From the NCBI RefSeq assembly GCF_963082655.1, contig NC_081552.1:50253280-50317279 (forward strand): a DNA stretch of 64,000 nt. Direction: 5' to 3'. Shown in pieces: positions 32,171 to 42,920 of this stretch. The stretch's first letter is position 1, and each line of letters opens with the position of its first letter. The translations under genes and the position numbers were made by a program. Source of the DNA: Stomoxys calcitrans (Eukaryota > Arthropoda > Insecta > Diptera > Muscidae). Below the pieces are notes generated by a model that was not told where the DNA came from, made no database searches, and saw only the letters and a program-made list of their open reading frames with translations.

Positions 32171-33112
32171 TTATATTGTGATAATATTTCAAATCGGAAA
32201 AAAATTTAACTCTTAGAACTTTTTTCTGTAGAATTTTACCAGCTTTGGTAAATTATCTTCTTGACTAACCTTTTAAACCCCCTTCCCCACTCTTTTCTCA
32301 TATGATGTTTTTATAACTCCAAACATGTTAATTTGATTATTTGATTGGCTTTTGCATAACAAATTAAACATCTCAATTTCTTATCTCTATGTTTCCCTTT
32401 TTTTTTTCTTTTGCATGAAAGATTTATAATTCCATTATTGTATTGCCGGTATGTGCTTATGATCTTAAGGTATATTCTATAATATTGTCGTAAATAATTG
32501 TCATTGACTTTATTGACACTTGATTTGACATTTGTGTGCCCAGCCGCTTGAGAGTACAGATAGAGGATTTTTCTATTTAAAGCAGAAACGATTTATTGCT
32601 GACAAAATGAATACTGCAATGAGTTTACATAAATCTTGGAATTGTTTCAAGGCTAATTTTGTGTTGTGTTTTTTGCTTTGATACACAAATGATGATAAGC
32701 CATAGCTGAGCTAAGCTACGCTATTAAAGCTTATGCTGAAATAAGAACCGACAAAAGATTTTGAAAAATTAGTCATAGGTTTAGAATTGCAATTAGTTAT
32801 TTATAATGATTTGTATTAAAATGTTTTTTTTTTTTTTTATGGCGTAGTAAATAAAATTTCTTTTAGGAGGGGATGTTAGCTTGTTATTTCGATAAGAATT
32901 CCCTTGAGTTTGCTTTGATATTAGAATTTATTATAGGCAGCAATTAGTTGTCAAACTAATTTCTCAAATATAAGTATTGCAAAACGAAATCTCCTTCTTG
33001 CTGAAGTTCAAGAGCAAAAGTTAAAAATCTTTTCAAAACAAACATCATGCGCCCTAAAAAAGGTAAACATTTTCAATAATAATGGCGCTTTTTATACAAA
33101 AACCACTAAGGA
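32171..33112. other. Single-copy-looking DNA, no gene seen
   Basis: AT-rich, no convincing frame or repeat. Confidence 0.45.
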
Positions 33113-34635
33113 AAGTCTAAAGTTGGGCGGAGCCGACTATATTATACCATACACTATATTATACCATACTCTACAATTATAAATTCCGACAATAGATATG
33201 TATTTATGAGAGCTATATCTAAATGTGAACCGACTTTTTTCGAGCAGATGAAGTTTCTACGGCCATTTAATTGCAAATCGGGCGATACATATATATGGAA
33301 GCTATATCTAAATCTGAACCGATTTTAATGAAATCTTGCATATATGTTAAGATCAGTAACAAAACAATTTGTGCCAAATATTGTACAGATCGGTTGAAAA
33401 TAGTAGTAACTATGGCCATTTAAGTGCAAATCGGGCGATACATATACATGGGAGCTATATCTAAATCTGAAGTGATGTTAATGAAATCTCGCAGATATGT
33501 TAAGGTCAGTAACAAAACAATCCGTGCCAAATTTTGTGCAGATCATTTGAAAATTGTAGTTACTACGGCCATTTAAGTGCAAATCGGGTGATACATATAT
33601 ATGGGAGCTATATCTAAGTCTGAACCGATTTGGATGAAATCTTGCATATAAGTTAAGATCAGTAACAAAACAATTTGTGCCAAATATTGTACAGATCGGT
33701 TGAAAATAGTAGTAACTATGGCCATTTTAGTGCAAATCGGGCGATACATATATATGGGAACTACATCTAAATCTGAAGCGATATTGATGACATATATGTT
33801 AAGATCAGTAACAAACCAATCCGTGCCAAATTGTGTGCAGATTGGTTGGAAATTGTGGTTACTACGGCCATTTAAGTGGAAATCGGGCGATACATATATA
33901 TGGGAGCTATATCTAAATCTGAACCGATTTGGATGAAATCTTGCATATATGTTAAGATCAGTAATAAAACAATCTGTGCCAAATATTGTACAGATCGGTT
34001 AAAAATTTTAGTTACTACGGCCATTTAAGTTCAAAACGGGCGATACATATATATGGGAACTACATCTAAATCTGAAGCGATATTGATGACATCTTGCATA
34101 TATGTTAAGATCAGTAACAAAACAATTCGTGCCAAATTGTGTGCAGATTGGTTGGAAATTGTGGTTACTACGGCCATTTAAGTGGAAATCGGGCGATGCA
34201 TATATATGGGAGCTATATCTAAGTCTGAACCGATTTGGGATGAAATCTTGCATATATGTTAAGATCAGTAACAAAACAATCTGTGCCGAATATTGTACAG
34301 ATCGGTTAAAAATTGTAGTTACTACGGCCATTTAAGTTCGACACGGGCGATATGGTCTATGTCTAAATCTAAACCAATTTTTACCAGAATCATTAGCGTC
34401 CTTGAGCCAAAGAGGTGACATGTGCAAAATTTCGTAACGATCGGACAACAAATACGACCTGTACCTTGATTACAATAATACATGGACTTACAGACGGACA
34501 TGGCTAAATCGAATCAGAATGGGATTCTGAGCCGATCGGTATACTCACCAAAGGGTCTAGCTCTTCTCCTTCTTAGCGTTGCAAATAAAAGCACAAACTT
34601 ATAATACCCTGTACCACAGTGGTGGTGTAGTGTAT
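33113..34635 (+). mobile_element. 153-bp-unit element, subfamily III, long copy
   Basis: The left end is AAGTCTAAAGTTGGGCGGAG, then CCGACTATATTATACCATAC. Unit anchors (GCAAATCGGGCGATACAT or variant) fall at 33273, 33426, 33579, 33732, 33878, 34031, 34184 and 34338: spacings 153, 153, 153, 146 (7-bp deletion), 153, 153 and 154. The right end has GGACATGGCTAAATCGAATC, GAGCCGATCGGTATACTCAC and ATAATACCCTGTACCACAGT, then GGTGGTGTAGTGTATAAAAA. The ends differ in sequence from subfamily I but keep the same plan. Frames across it are by-products. Confidence 0.85.
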
Positions 34636-34727
34636 AAAAAAGGCCTAATTTCCCTCTTTATTTTACACAAAGGGAATTTTTGGTTGTGCGTAAATGTGGA
34701 AAAATAAACCAAAAACGAAAACATTTA

Positions 34728-34963
34728 TTGGGTTGCCCAAAAAGTAATTGCGGATTTTTCATATAGTCGGCGTTGGCAAATTTTTTCACAGCTTGTGACT
34801 CTGTAATTGCACTCTTTCTTCTGTCAGTTATCAGCTGTTACTTTTAGCTTGCTTTAGAAAAAAGTGTAAAAAAAGTATATTTGATTAATGTTCATTCTAA
34901 GTTTTATTAAAAATGCATTTACTTTCTTTTAAAAAATCCGCAATTACTTTTTGGGCAACCCAA
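34728..34963. mobile_element. Mariner-type MITE, 236 bp
   Basis: It begins TTGGGTTGCCCAAAAAGTAA and ends with the reverse complement; the inverted ends match over about 31 bp (to GCGGATTTTT). TA lies at both borders (34726-34727 and 34964-34965), the Tc1/mariner target duplication. The interior has no transposase sequence, so this is a deletion derivative that would have used a transposase from elsewhere. Confidence 0.9.
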
Positions 34964-34965
34964 TA

Positions 34966-36302
34966 ATTCCTCTGCTCTCCCGAGGTCTATTTCTGTATGC
35001 AGAAAAGCTTTTGTAGGCCGCATTAAGAAAAACGTGAGGCCACATAATTTTTTTCGTTTCTTTTTGAGGAATTATTGAAGAGAACAAGCAAAAATATAGG
35101 AAAACATTATTGTGTTTGATAAATGTCAAATAAAAACATAACACCAAAGAAAACAAAATCTTCTCTAAGAAACAATGGCATGGAGGCCAGCAGCAGCAAC
35201 AGCATCAGCAGTCAAATGACCAGGAAAGAAAACACAGCCACCACCACCAACAACCATACCATCATCCACAAATACAAGTTTTTTGGTGTTTATCTCTATT
35301 TTCTGTTATTGTCACAGTTGCTGTTGAATGTTGTGTTTTCATTCCTACCAAATGCTATGTTTGGTATGTTTGGTATTATACATATGTATGCTCTTGCCAT
35401 ACATTTCCTCACACCAACAAAACAACAATACAAATCCAAAGAAATTTTTTGGACATTGGAAATATTGTTTTGGTGTTGCTGCTACTTCAGTCCATTGACA
35501 AAATTTCCAATAAATGTTTATTTACCACAAAAGCATTGTTTCCGATTCCTAATGGAAAATGTCTCCAAAAAAAAAAAAAACATCAAGCAGTGGTGAATAC
35601 ATTTTGCCTTACAAAAAAATAGAAAAAAACACTTACAAAAATATTTAAACAGCTGCTTTGGTATCTTTGGCGCAATTTTTGTATTTCAACACTTGTGAAA
35701 ACAAAACATTATTTATAGCGAAATGAACACCCCTTCCCAAAAATATTATCGGCCTAACATCTTATGCCTGCACTAATCCCTAATAATTTTCAAACTTTTT
35801 TTACATGTTAGCTCTATAAATCCAGTTCTAGTTTTAGTCTCCCCAAAACTAACCTTAACTTTTCCTTTTTTCATTAAAGCTTACGAGTCTTAGGCTTTTT
35901 AAAAGTAAGAGCTCGTATATAGTATAGCTTTAAATAGGTGACAGGTAATCTCGGTTTAATGGCAGATTATTTTGGTAGTCAAAACTTGAGGAAATAAATA
36001 ACCGTTTTAGGGAAATTTTCACAATTTCTTTTGAGGAAAAATACAAATTACCAGATTAAGTGACACATATCTGTCTCATTATAGATTCAATAATCCTAAA
36101 CCGCTTAACTATGTAACTCAACAATCTTATTAGCTTTAGTAAGTTATTACTTGTGTATTTCATTTCCCTTTGGGAATTAAGTTAACCATTCGTTGTGGCA
36201 GCTTGTGGAAGAAATGTGTCATGTTAATTTTTGTTAAACATTTTTAAAGTAAAAAATTTCAAAAAATTACAAAAAAAAGTCTTTGAAATATGCAATGCCC
36301 TT
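34966..36302. other. Single-copy-looking DNA, no supported gene
   Basis: A 157-codon + frame (35123-35596) has a Ser/Asn/Thr-rich start, then a hydrophobic middle (about residues 52-100) and a Lys-rich end. It matches no family I know, and its start and end coincide with low-complexity DNA, so I do not call it a gene. The remainder is AT-rich. Confidence 0.4.
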
Positions 36303-36500
36303 TTATACCCTCCACCAAAATATTAGGGTGGAGTGGATGAGTAATTTCGTTATTGCGTTTGTGACACATCGAAATATTGATCTGAGACCCTAAAATGTAA
36401 ATATATTCTTGAACGTCTTGACTTTCTAAGTCGATTTAGTGGTGTCCGTGCGTACGTCTGTCTATCTCTATCTGTTTCTTGAAAATTTGCATGAATACTT
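36303..36500 (-). mobile_element. 153-bp-unit element, right-end block (composite copy)
   Basis: TATACCCTCCACCAAAATAT, GACACATCGAAATATTGATC, ATATATTCTTGAACG-like sequence, GTCGATTTAGTGGTGTCCGT and GTACGTCTGTCTATCTC follow the right-end block order in reverse orientation. The internal 153-bp units that should follow are absent. Confidence 0.7.
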
Positions 36501-36737
36501 GCTATTGTTGTTGTTGTAGCCACATTGCATGTGGAGGTAGCGATACTCATCACACTCCTGGGTGTGAGGTGAGGAAGCTCGTTCCGGTCCAAAGGACCGA
36601 TCGCCGCGGCAACAGGGTGGCCATTGGTTATTTAAAGGCGCCAATAACTCGCCTTGTCATATCGAGCATCATAGGCACTCAGTATTTAAGCAAGAGCCGG
36701 TGTCGCCCGACCTCTCACTGAGACTCTCCGCTCGAAG
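36501..36737 (+). mobile_element. Unidentified ~235-bp GC-richer insert
   Basis: Starts at a GTT trinucleotide run (GTTGTTGTTGTAGCCACATT) and is markedly GC-richer than its surroundings (CCGATCGCCGCGGCAACAGG; GGCGCCAATAACTCGCCTTG; GAGCCGGTGTCGCCCGACC). It contains TCACACTCCTGGGTGTGA, a short hairpin. It sits exactly where the units of the surrounding element should be. It may be a SINE or the 3' end of a LINE; I do not recognise the family. Confidence 0.4.
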
Positions 36738-36795
36738 TGGAGGGTATAAAATATTGGGCCGGGCCGAACTTGGCACGCTTTTACTCGTTAAATTT
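36738..36795 (-). mobile_element. 153-bp-unit element, left-end block (composite copy)
   Basis: GTGGAGGGTATAAAATATTG, then GGCCGGGCCGAACTTGGC, then ACGCTTTTACTCGTTAAA closes the composite element that begins at 36303. Confidence 0.75.
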
Positions 36796-37213
36796 AATTT
36801 CCTTTTTACTAATGAATTAATTCTTATTTTACTTCACAGATGACTGCCAACATTTTTTTTTTTTTGAAAAATTCTCTTCTTAAATTTATCATATCAACCC
36901 AAAGAATCTGAATATTTAAAGACAATTATATTTGCCAGGCTAATTTGCGTCTTTAACTAAAGTACACTGTTGTCTTGACCCAAAGTCATTTGCCCAACAT
37001 TCAATGATATTTTGACTTTCGTTTTAGATTTTTGTCCTTAATTAAAAGACGCAAAGTTAAGGATCTATTAACCTATCATTTAAAATAAAAAATCTTTAAT
37101 ATAAAAGAAAATATCTTTTACCAAAAGAAAAGTTTCCTCTAAAATTTGGAAAAACAGTTATCTTTAAATTTAGTTTCCTTATCTTTGGCTTGAGTTTTTA
37201 GAAGTAGGATTAA
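36796..37213. other. AT-rich spacer, no gene seen
   Basis: No feature supported. Confidence 0.45.
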
Positions 37214-38415
37214 ATGTTTTCGGTGTATTCATCTGTTTATCTCCCTGTGCGTCTGTCTGTCCATTCGTCTGCAATTCCGTCTGTCCATCTTTCTGTCAGC
37301 TCGTCCGGTTTTCTGTCTCTCTTTTGGTCTGCTTGTATTTCCGTCTGTCTGCCGGTCTGTGTATCCATCTGCTTACCTTTCTATCCGTCGGTCCTTATAT
37401 TTTTCTGTCTTTGTATGTTTGTATGTCTGTCCGGCTATCTGTCTGTCAGTCAGTGTGTCTGTCTGTACGCTTGTCAGCCCATCCGTATTTCTGTTTGTCA
37501 TCTGTCAGTCGTTCTATCCATCCGTTCATGTGTCATTCTATGTGTTTGTGTTCCTGTCTGTCTATCCGTTTGTTCGTCTGCTGCCCCACCGTCTTTCTGT
37601 CCATCTTTCCGTCTCGTCCGTCTCGTCCGTCTTTCTGTCAGCTCGTCCTTCCTTCGTCTGTCTTGTTGTCTGTCTGCCGGTACGTCTATCTGCCTAACCG
37701 CGTGTATGTTTATCTACGCGTGTGTCAGTTTATATATCCGTCTGTCCTTATTTTTTTCTGTCTCTTTGCGTATTTATATATATGTTCGTCTGTCTGTCCA
37801 GCTATTTGTCTGTCAGTCAGTTTGTGTTGTCTGGCCAGTTCATCCGTCTTTCTGTCTACCATCTGTCACTTGTTCTATCCATCTGCTCATCCGTCAGCAT
37901 ATGTGTCTGTGCTTCTGTCTGTCTATCCATCTGTTCGTCTGCTATTCTGTCTGTCCGTCCGTCTTTCTGTCTGTCCATCCGTCTTTGAGTCAGCCCGCTC
38001 TTTTTTCTGTCTGGCCGTCAGTATTTGAATATATCTGCCGGTCCGTATGTTTTTCCGTCTTTCTGTCTGTCCGTAAGTCTCCATGTTCATCCTTCAGTCT
38101 GTCTGTCCATCTTTCAGTTCGTCTATCTATAGGTCGGTCTGTCTGTACGGGTGCCTGCCCGTCTGTCCCGCTATCTGTGCGTCTTTCGATTCCTCAGATT
38201 TCCTGTCTGTCCGACTGTCTTTCTGTCTGTCCGCCTGTCTTTCTATCTGTCCATCTGCCACTTCTTCTTTCATCAGTCCATCTGTCAGTTAATTTGCCTG
38301 CCATTTCGCCTGCCCATTCATCTCTTCGTCTGTCTGTCCGTATTTTTGTCTTTCCGTCCGTCCTTTCCCTTCTTCCATCCGTCTATATCTCCATCTATTT
38401 GTCAGATATTCTTGT
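37214..38415 (+). repeat. Degenerate tetranucleotide (TCTG/TCCG) minisatellite with ~360-bp higher-order repeat
   Basis: Almost the whole interval is built of TGTC, CGTC and CATC-like four-base steps. Larger blocks recur about 354-360 bp apart: CTGTCTATCCGTTTGTTCGT near 37557 with CTGTCTATCCATCTGTTCGT near 37917, and GCTATCTGTCTGTCAGTCAG near 37433 with GCTATTTGTCTGTCAGTCAG near 37800. Frames of 415, 234 and 112 codons run through it, rich in Ser, Cys, Val and Leu, but they are products of the repeat. Confidence 0.85.
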
Positions 38416-39794
38416 GATCAGGGTACAATTGCCACGAAATATTCCCCTTGCCTCTTTTTAACCTAAGAATAATCGCTTCTAAGATTGGAAGAAATTGATT
38501 CAGATTAAGATATATGTTACGTCCGATAAGCGGTTAATGACTTCAGTAGTCATAATTTTGGTACATTTATTATAAAATGTTACTCTCATTCTTTTTGTGT
38601 ATTAGTATGCGTGATACATTTAAATACAGATCAAATCAGATTTAGTAGGTGCACTTTGTGTTGTAAGGTATTACATTATTAATTGTTTTCTTAAAATTGT
38701 GACATTACTTAATTTTCTATTTAACTTAAAAACTAAAGCAAAATTTATTTGTTTGTTTAACATTTTTTTATTCCAAAATTAATCTCAAATAGTCCAATTT
38801 CAAAAGTGTCTGCAATTGGAAACTTTTAACTTTATAATGGAAAAATCATTCACCACAAACTCTGCTCTCTCCCTACTTCTACAGCCCTCTCGCTCTCCAG
38901 CTTTGCTTGTCTGCCTTGCTGTTTGCCAATAGAAACTTTGTAAAATTTGTATGTTTAAAAGTCATTAATCATAGGATTTGTAGTTTCGTTCTGCTCTTGG
39001 GTTTTTCCTCTTCTTTTTCTTCTGCTCGTTTTGTGTTTTTTTTTTTTCAATTTTTGAAACTCTGACTGGGAGAAATGTGTCTAAGTGCGTCATGGGGGTA
39101 TGGGTGTACATTCAAAAACTCTGTAACCTCAAATCAATAAAGTACTTAATTTACCACTCTGGACACATTACCTCGGAATATTAAGTAGATTTTATGTTTC
39201 CAGCAAGCTGGCAAGTACAGAACATACCTTGATTTCATCATGGTATATCTTCAGCTCCCTAACTCCCCCTACAAAGCTACAAATAAAACAACCATTTCCA
39301 TGAAGTTTAGGTTTTAGAATGAAATTCTCCTATCCAAAAAAAACAGGCAATACCATGAAATAACAAAAGACCTGAAGGTTTTTTATTTTTTTTTTGTATG
39401 TATGTGTGAGTGAGTGTGTGTGTATGCTAAGAACTGATAAGTTAAATTTAACGATATGTAAATGAAGCTCAAAATAACACTGACAAACCAGATAGACAGA
39501 CGAACAAGAACCCCTTGGCAAATGTACAAAAACTATATTCGATTTGTTGCTGAAAAACCATAAAAGTTTCTTTGCTACTGCGAGAGCTGCAAAACACAGA
39601 ACTCATTCACTCATACATGGATTCAAATAGGAGTACAAAAACAATCTCCAATGAGTCTCAAAACTGGAAACGGAAATTTAAAGGAAAAACTTTAAAATGC
39701 AACACTTCACAAAACCAAAGAGCTTAACATATAGCATAGTTGCCTTTGAAAAAGTGAATTAAGCAGGGTTGCCAAAACCAAAAAAATAAATAAA
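38416..39794. other. Single-copy-looking DNA, no gene seen
   Basis: AT-rich with a pyrimidine-rich stretch (38860-38930) and a GT tract (39404-39424). No supported gene. Confidence 0.45.
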
Positions 39795-40145
39795 TAAATA
39801 AATACATTTTTTTCATATTTTTGTTTTATGGAAAATTTTGTAAAAAGCTTGTCAAAACTTAATTTTTATCGAAAATAGGAAAAAATTTTGTTTTTACAGC
39901 AAGTATTATGGAAATTTAGTTTGTCTTAAAAATTAAAAAATGCAATGCATTAGTAAATGTCGAAAAAAAATTTGAATATATTTTTTTTGAAAATTTTGTC
40001 AAAATGTTGTGAATTTTTTGTTTAGAAAGTTTTTAATTTTTTTTTTTTGAGAATTTTGAAAAGGTTTTCTTCGTAGAAATTTTTATTTGGTTTTTTTTAT
40101 TAAAAATTTTGTCAAAATTTTATTTCTAAAGAAATTTTGTCCCCT
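39795..40145 (-). repeat. AT-rich degenerate minisatellite (reverse orientation)
   Basis: Recurring AAATTTTGTCAAAATTTTAT and AAATTTTTAT pieces, the reverse complement of the TTTTGACAAAATTT family at 9.6 and 41.6 kb. A further part lies at 40290-40400 beyond the SINE fragment. Confidence 0.55.
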
Positions 40146-40147
40146 CC

Positions 40148-40275
40148 TTATGCTGGGGAGACATATGAGTTACTATACCATTTACAAAAATAATATGCCA
40201 GCCATGTAAAAACTTCTCCCCAAAGAGGTGTCGCTCTGCGGCATGCCTTTCGGACTCGGCTTTAATTGAACTTAA
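40148..40275 (+). mobile_element. SINE fragment, 5'-truncated
   Basis: TATGCTGGGGAGACATATGA, ATGCCAGCCATGTAAAAACT, TCTCCCCAAAGAGGTGTCGC, TCTGCGGCATGCCTTTCGGA and CTCGGCTTTAAT match the SINE body; the tRNA head is missing. It lies inside the AT-rich minisatellite. Confidence 0.65.
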
Positions 40276-41579
40276 TTTGAATTTATATAAAAATTTTGTC
40301 AACATTAAATTTTCAGAAAAATTTTTATCAAAACTTTAGTTCCATAAAAATTTTTTCTTTCGTTTGATTTTTTTGAAATGGAAAAATTTGTTAAAATGTA
40401 GTTTATTTGCTAATTCCTGTTTTTAGCCTTTCAAACTTTTTATTCTGATTGAAATCTAACTAGGTAACCCTGGAATTTTTGCTAGTAGGGAAGGGATGGC
40501 CCCCGCTGTTTCTCATTCTCGTTTTGCCTCGTGGTGTCCTACCCTCCTTTTCTCGAAACAATCGAAAAAATAACATGTCAGTTAGTTTTTCAACAATGAT
40601 TAATAATGGCTGGCCCTTAACTTTTCACTCCTTTTTTTCTGGCTTAAAAAGTTGGGATGGTAAACGGGCTAGGGTGTAAAGGTTTTTTGTTTTTCCTTGG
40701 CAATTCATTTGTTCCGTCTTCTTCTTTGTCAATGACTATTTTTTCTCTACCGCTCTGTTTAGCCAAACAAAAGTTTAGTAGCAGGAGGTGATGGTCAACA
40801 ACCAACTACCATCGACTACCATTATTCCCTTAAGGCCATCATCAGTGAAAGATTGAGTGCAGATAGGACATTTATCTTTTCGTATGACCCTGATTGTATG
40901 GCTCCATAGATTTTTTAAACTTATGCAGTTTTTGCTATGTATGCTACCTTTCGCAGTTGATGGCAATGAAATTGTTTTTGGTTAACTTAAATCTATATCC
41001 TTCATGAAATGAATTGCTTTATTACAACCATTTCACCCAAAGGTTTTTGGTTTGGTGTGTTGTGTTAACAGTTTAGAAGTTTTTTAAAAGCTTCAATAAA
41101 AGCAAAACAATTGCTTACTTTTATACTTTTGACTGATCACAAAAATAATAGAGTTAAACACACACACGCACACACTAAATATAAAAAAAAAAAACTTTCA
41201 AAATCCTTTAAATTCGTTAATTTGTTAAAGATTAGACTTATGTCTGCTCTGCGCCAAATAGTAGAGAGTCTATATGAATGTGAACCTGTCTGCAATTTAT
41301 GCAAATTGGGTTACAAATCCTTGGGTGGAAAAGCCAGAAAGAGGAACAGGAAAGAATTTAGTTTCACTGCCTACTGATAAATGACTCGACAGGGTAAAAT
41401 TATGCTAGGGCAGAAAAAAAGAAAAAGAAGGGAAAAACTTAAACAAAACCATAGTTTTGGTGAGTACAAAGGGAGGCCTGTTTAAATATCGGATTGAGAG
41501 AGATACCCTGATCAGAGAGTTACCATAGCTAGAGAGGAGAACATTTGAAAGTCTTTGTGATTGAGTGCCCATGGAAAAA
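40276..41579. other. Mostly single-copy-looking DNA, no gene seen
   Basis: Begins with minisatellite remains (to 40400). The rest has no recognised family; short frames lack features. A CA tract lies at 41158-41175. Confidence 0.45.
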
Positions 41580-41880
41580 TTGCAATAAAAACAATTTTCC
41601 GAAAATTTCTGCAAAAAGAAATATTTTATAAAATAAAAAAATCCATGGAAATAAAATTGTGACAAACATTTATTTAAGAATAAATTTTTAACAAAATGTT
41701 TTTTTGCATTTTTTAAAAAAACTATATAAAATTAATATATTGACAAAATTGTCTATTGAAATAAAATGTTGACCGAACTTTCTATAAAAATAAAGCAAGG
41801 ATAAAATTTTCTACAAAAATAAAACATTGATAATAAAATGTTTTACAAAATTTTCTACATGAAAATTAACAAAATTTTGA
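41580..41880 (+). repeat. AT-rich degenerate minisatellite
   Basis: ATTTTCTACAAAAATAAAAC and TGACAAAATTGTCTATTGAA pieces, the same family as 9.6-11.4 kb. It abuts the LINE remnant on the left; another block abuts it on the right (42691-42920). Confidence 0.55.
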
Positions 41881-42690
41881 TCTTGGACAGGTAACTTAGT
41901 TGGAAGTGTCATATTCCGGAGCGTACTGAGAAGGCTCACAGAAGTTGGACACTTTGTAGACGGGCCGTGGGCTCGAAATGGGGCCTGAATCCGAGGATAG
42001 TCCACTGGCTCTACAGAAGCTTGATTAGACCAATACTTACTTACCCCTCAGTAGTTTGGTATGGAGTCAAAGTGCAACTTTAGGACCATACAACAAGTTC
42101 AGTGAACATGTTGAGAAGGGAGCAGCTCATACAATCGAGGCGACGATAGAAAACCTAGAAGGAAGGACAAAGGTTTCCGATCATATACCTGAGACGACAC
42201 TGGAGGTCGAGTGCGAGGCACTGCTGCCAGCGGCACAGTCTTGGACTGATGGAACCCTAGTGGTACTACGGCGAGGACGTCGAGTGTGAACATCTTTACG
42301 GACAGTAAAATAACCGTAAGGGCAATAAAAACCAGGAGGGAAAGGCAGTCAGCCATAAGACTCACTTAGACATTTTCGTCCATTGCGAGGCCTCTGGAAC
42401 AGAAGAAGTCCTACCGTTGAACCATACAAATCGCTTTAAAAAGCCCAACAACTTGTGAATGTCCACATCCGCTAAATCAGACAGGTTCTGAAAGAAATGA
42501 GAACTTTAAGTAGAATTCCTTTTGGCCGCCAGTGCGGGACACACACTCAATACACAGACGTCCTCGCAGCTTTTGCAAAAGTCGTCTGTCAGCATGTTTT
42601 CCGATCAGACAGTGAATTGCCATGACGGACATAATGACTGAGTGACAGCAAAGCCATAGACCTCTTCAAGTCTAGATTTGGCCACATAAT
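41881..42690 (+). pseudogene. Non-LTR retrotransposon (LINE) remnant: end of reverse transcriptase and RNase H
   Basis: From 41975 one frame reads KWGLNPRIVHWLYRSLIRPI, then LTYPSVVWYG, the conserved end of the reverse transcriptase in RNase-H-bearing LINEs (I, R1 and LOA groups). Downstream, WTDGT at about 42242 and VNIFTDSKITVRAIK from 42286 match the RNase H motif around an FTDS aspartate. Frameshifts separate the pieces and stops are frequent. It is a dead internal fragment: the amino-terminal endonuclease and the 3' end are not recognisable. The nearby 77-codon frame at 42056 is out of frame with the motifs. Confidence 0.75.
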
Positions 42691-42920
42691 TTTGGAGAAA
42701 TAACACTTTGATAAAGATTTTGGCAGAATGTTCTTTAAAAAATGTTTGATAAAACTTTTCCTTGGAAATGTCCTTTTGTCAAATTTTCAATAAAAATAAA
42801 TTTTGACAAAATTTTCCTAAAAAATAAAAATAAGTAAATTTTTTGGCAAAATTTTATTCCAGAAAAATGTTTGCCTGAATTGTGACAAAATATCTATAGG
42901 AATGTATTATATACTTAAAT
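42691..42920 (+). repeat. AT-rich degenerate minisatellite
   Basis: TAAATTTTGACAAAATTTTC-like pieces, with the same family on the other side of the LINE remnant. Confidence 0.5.

Noticed and set aside
34102..34335. Frames of 77-107 codons in the 33-34 kb repeats
   Set aside because: By-products of a repeat unit whose length is divisible by three.
25205..34635. CRISPR-like array
   Set aside because: Regular spacing comes from contiguous 153-bp tandem units with no short repeat/unique spacer alternation, in a eukaryotic context.
35123..35596. 157-codon frame with a hydrophobic middle
   Set aside because: No recognisable family, low-complexity start and end, and ordinary AT-rich composition; the chance of such a frame in 64 kb is not small.
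37214..38461. 415-codon open frame, the longest in the window
   Set aside because: It is a translation of a degenerate tetranucleotide tract; other frames of 234, 112 and 88 codons overlap it and composition is fixed by the repeat.
42056..42289. 77-codon frame in the LINE remnant
   Set aside because: It lies in a different phase from the reverse transcriptase and RNase H motifs that can be recognised there.
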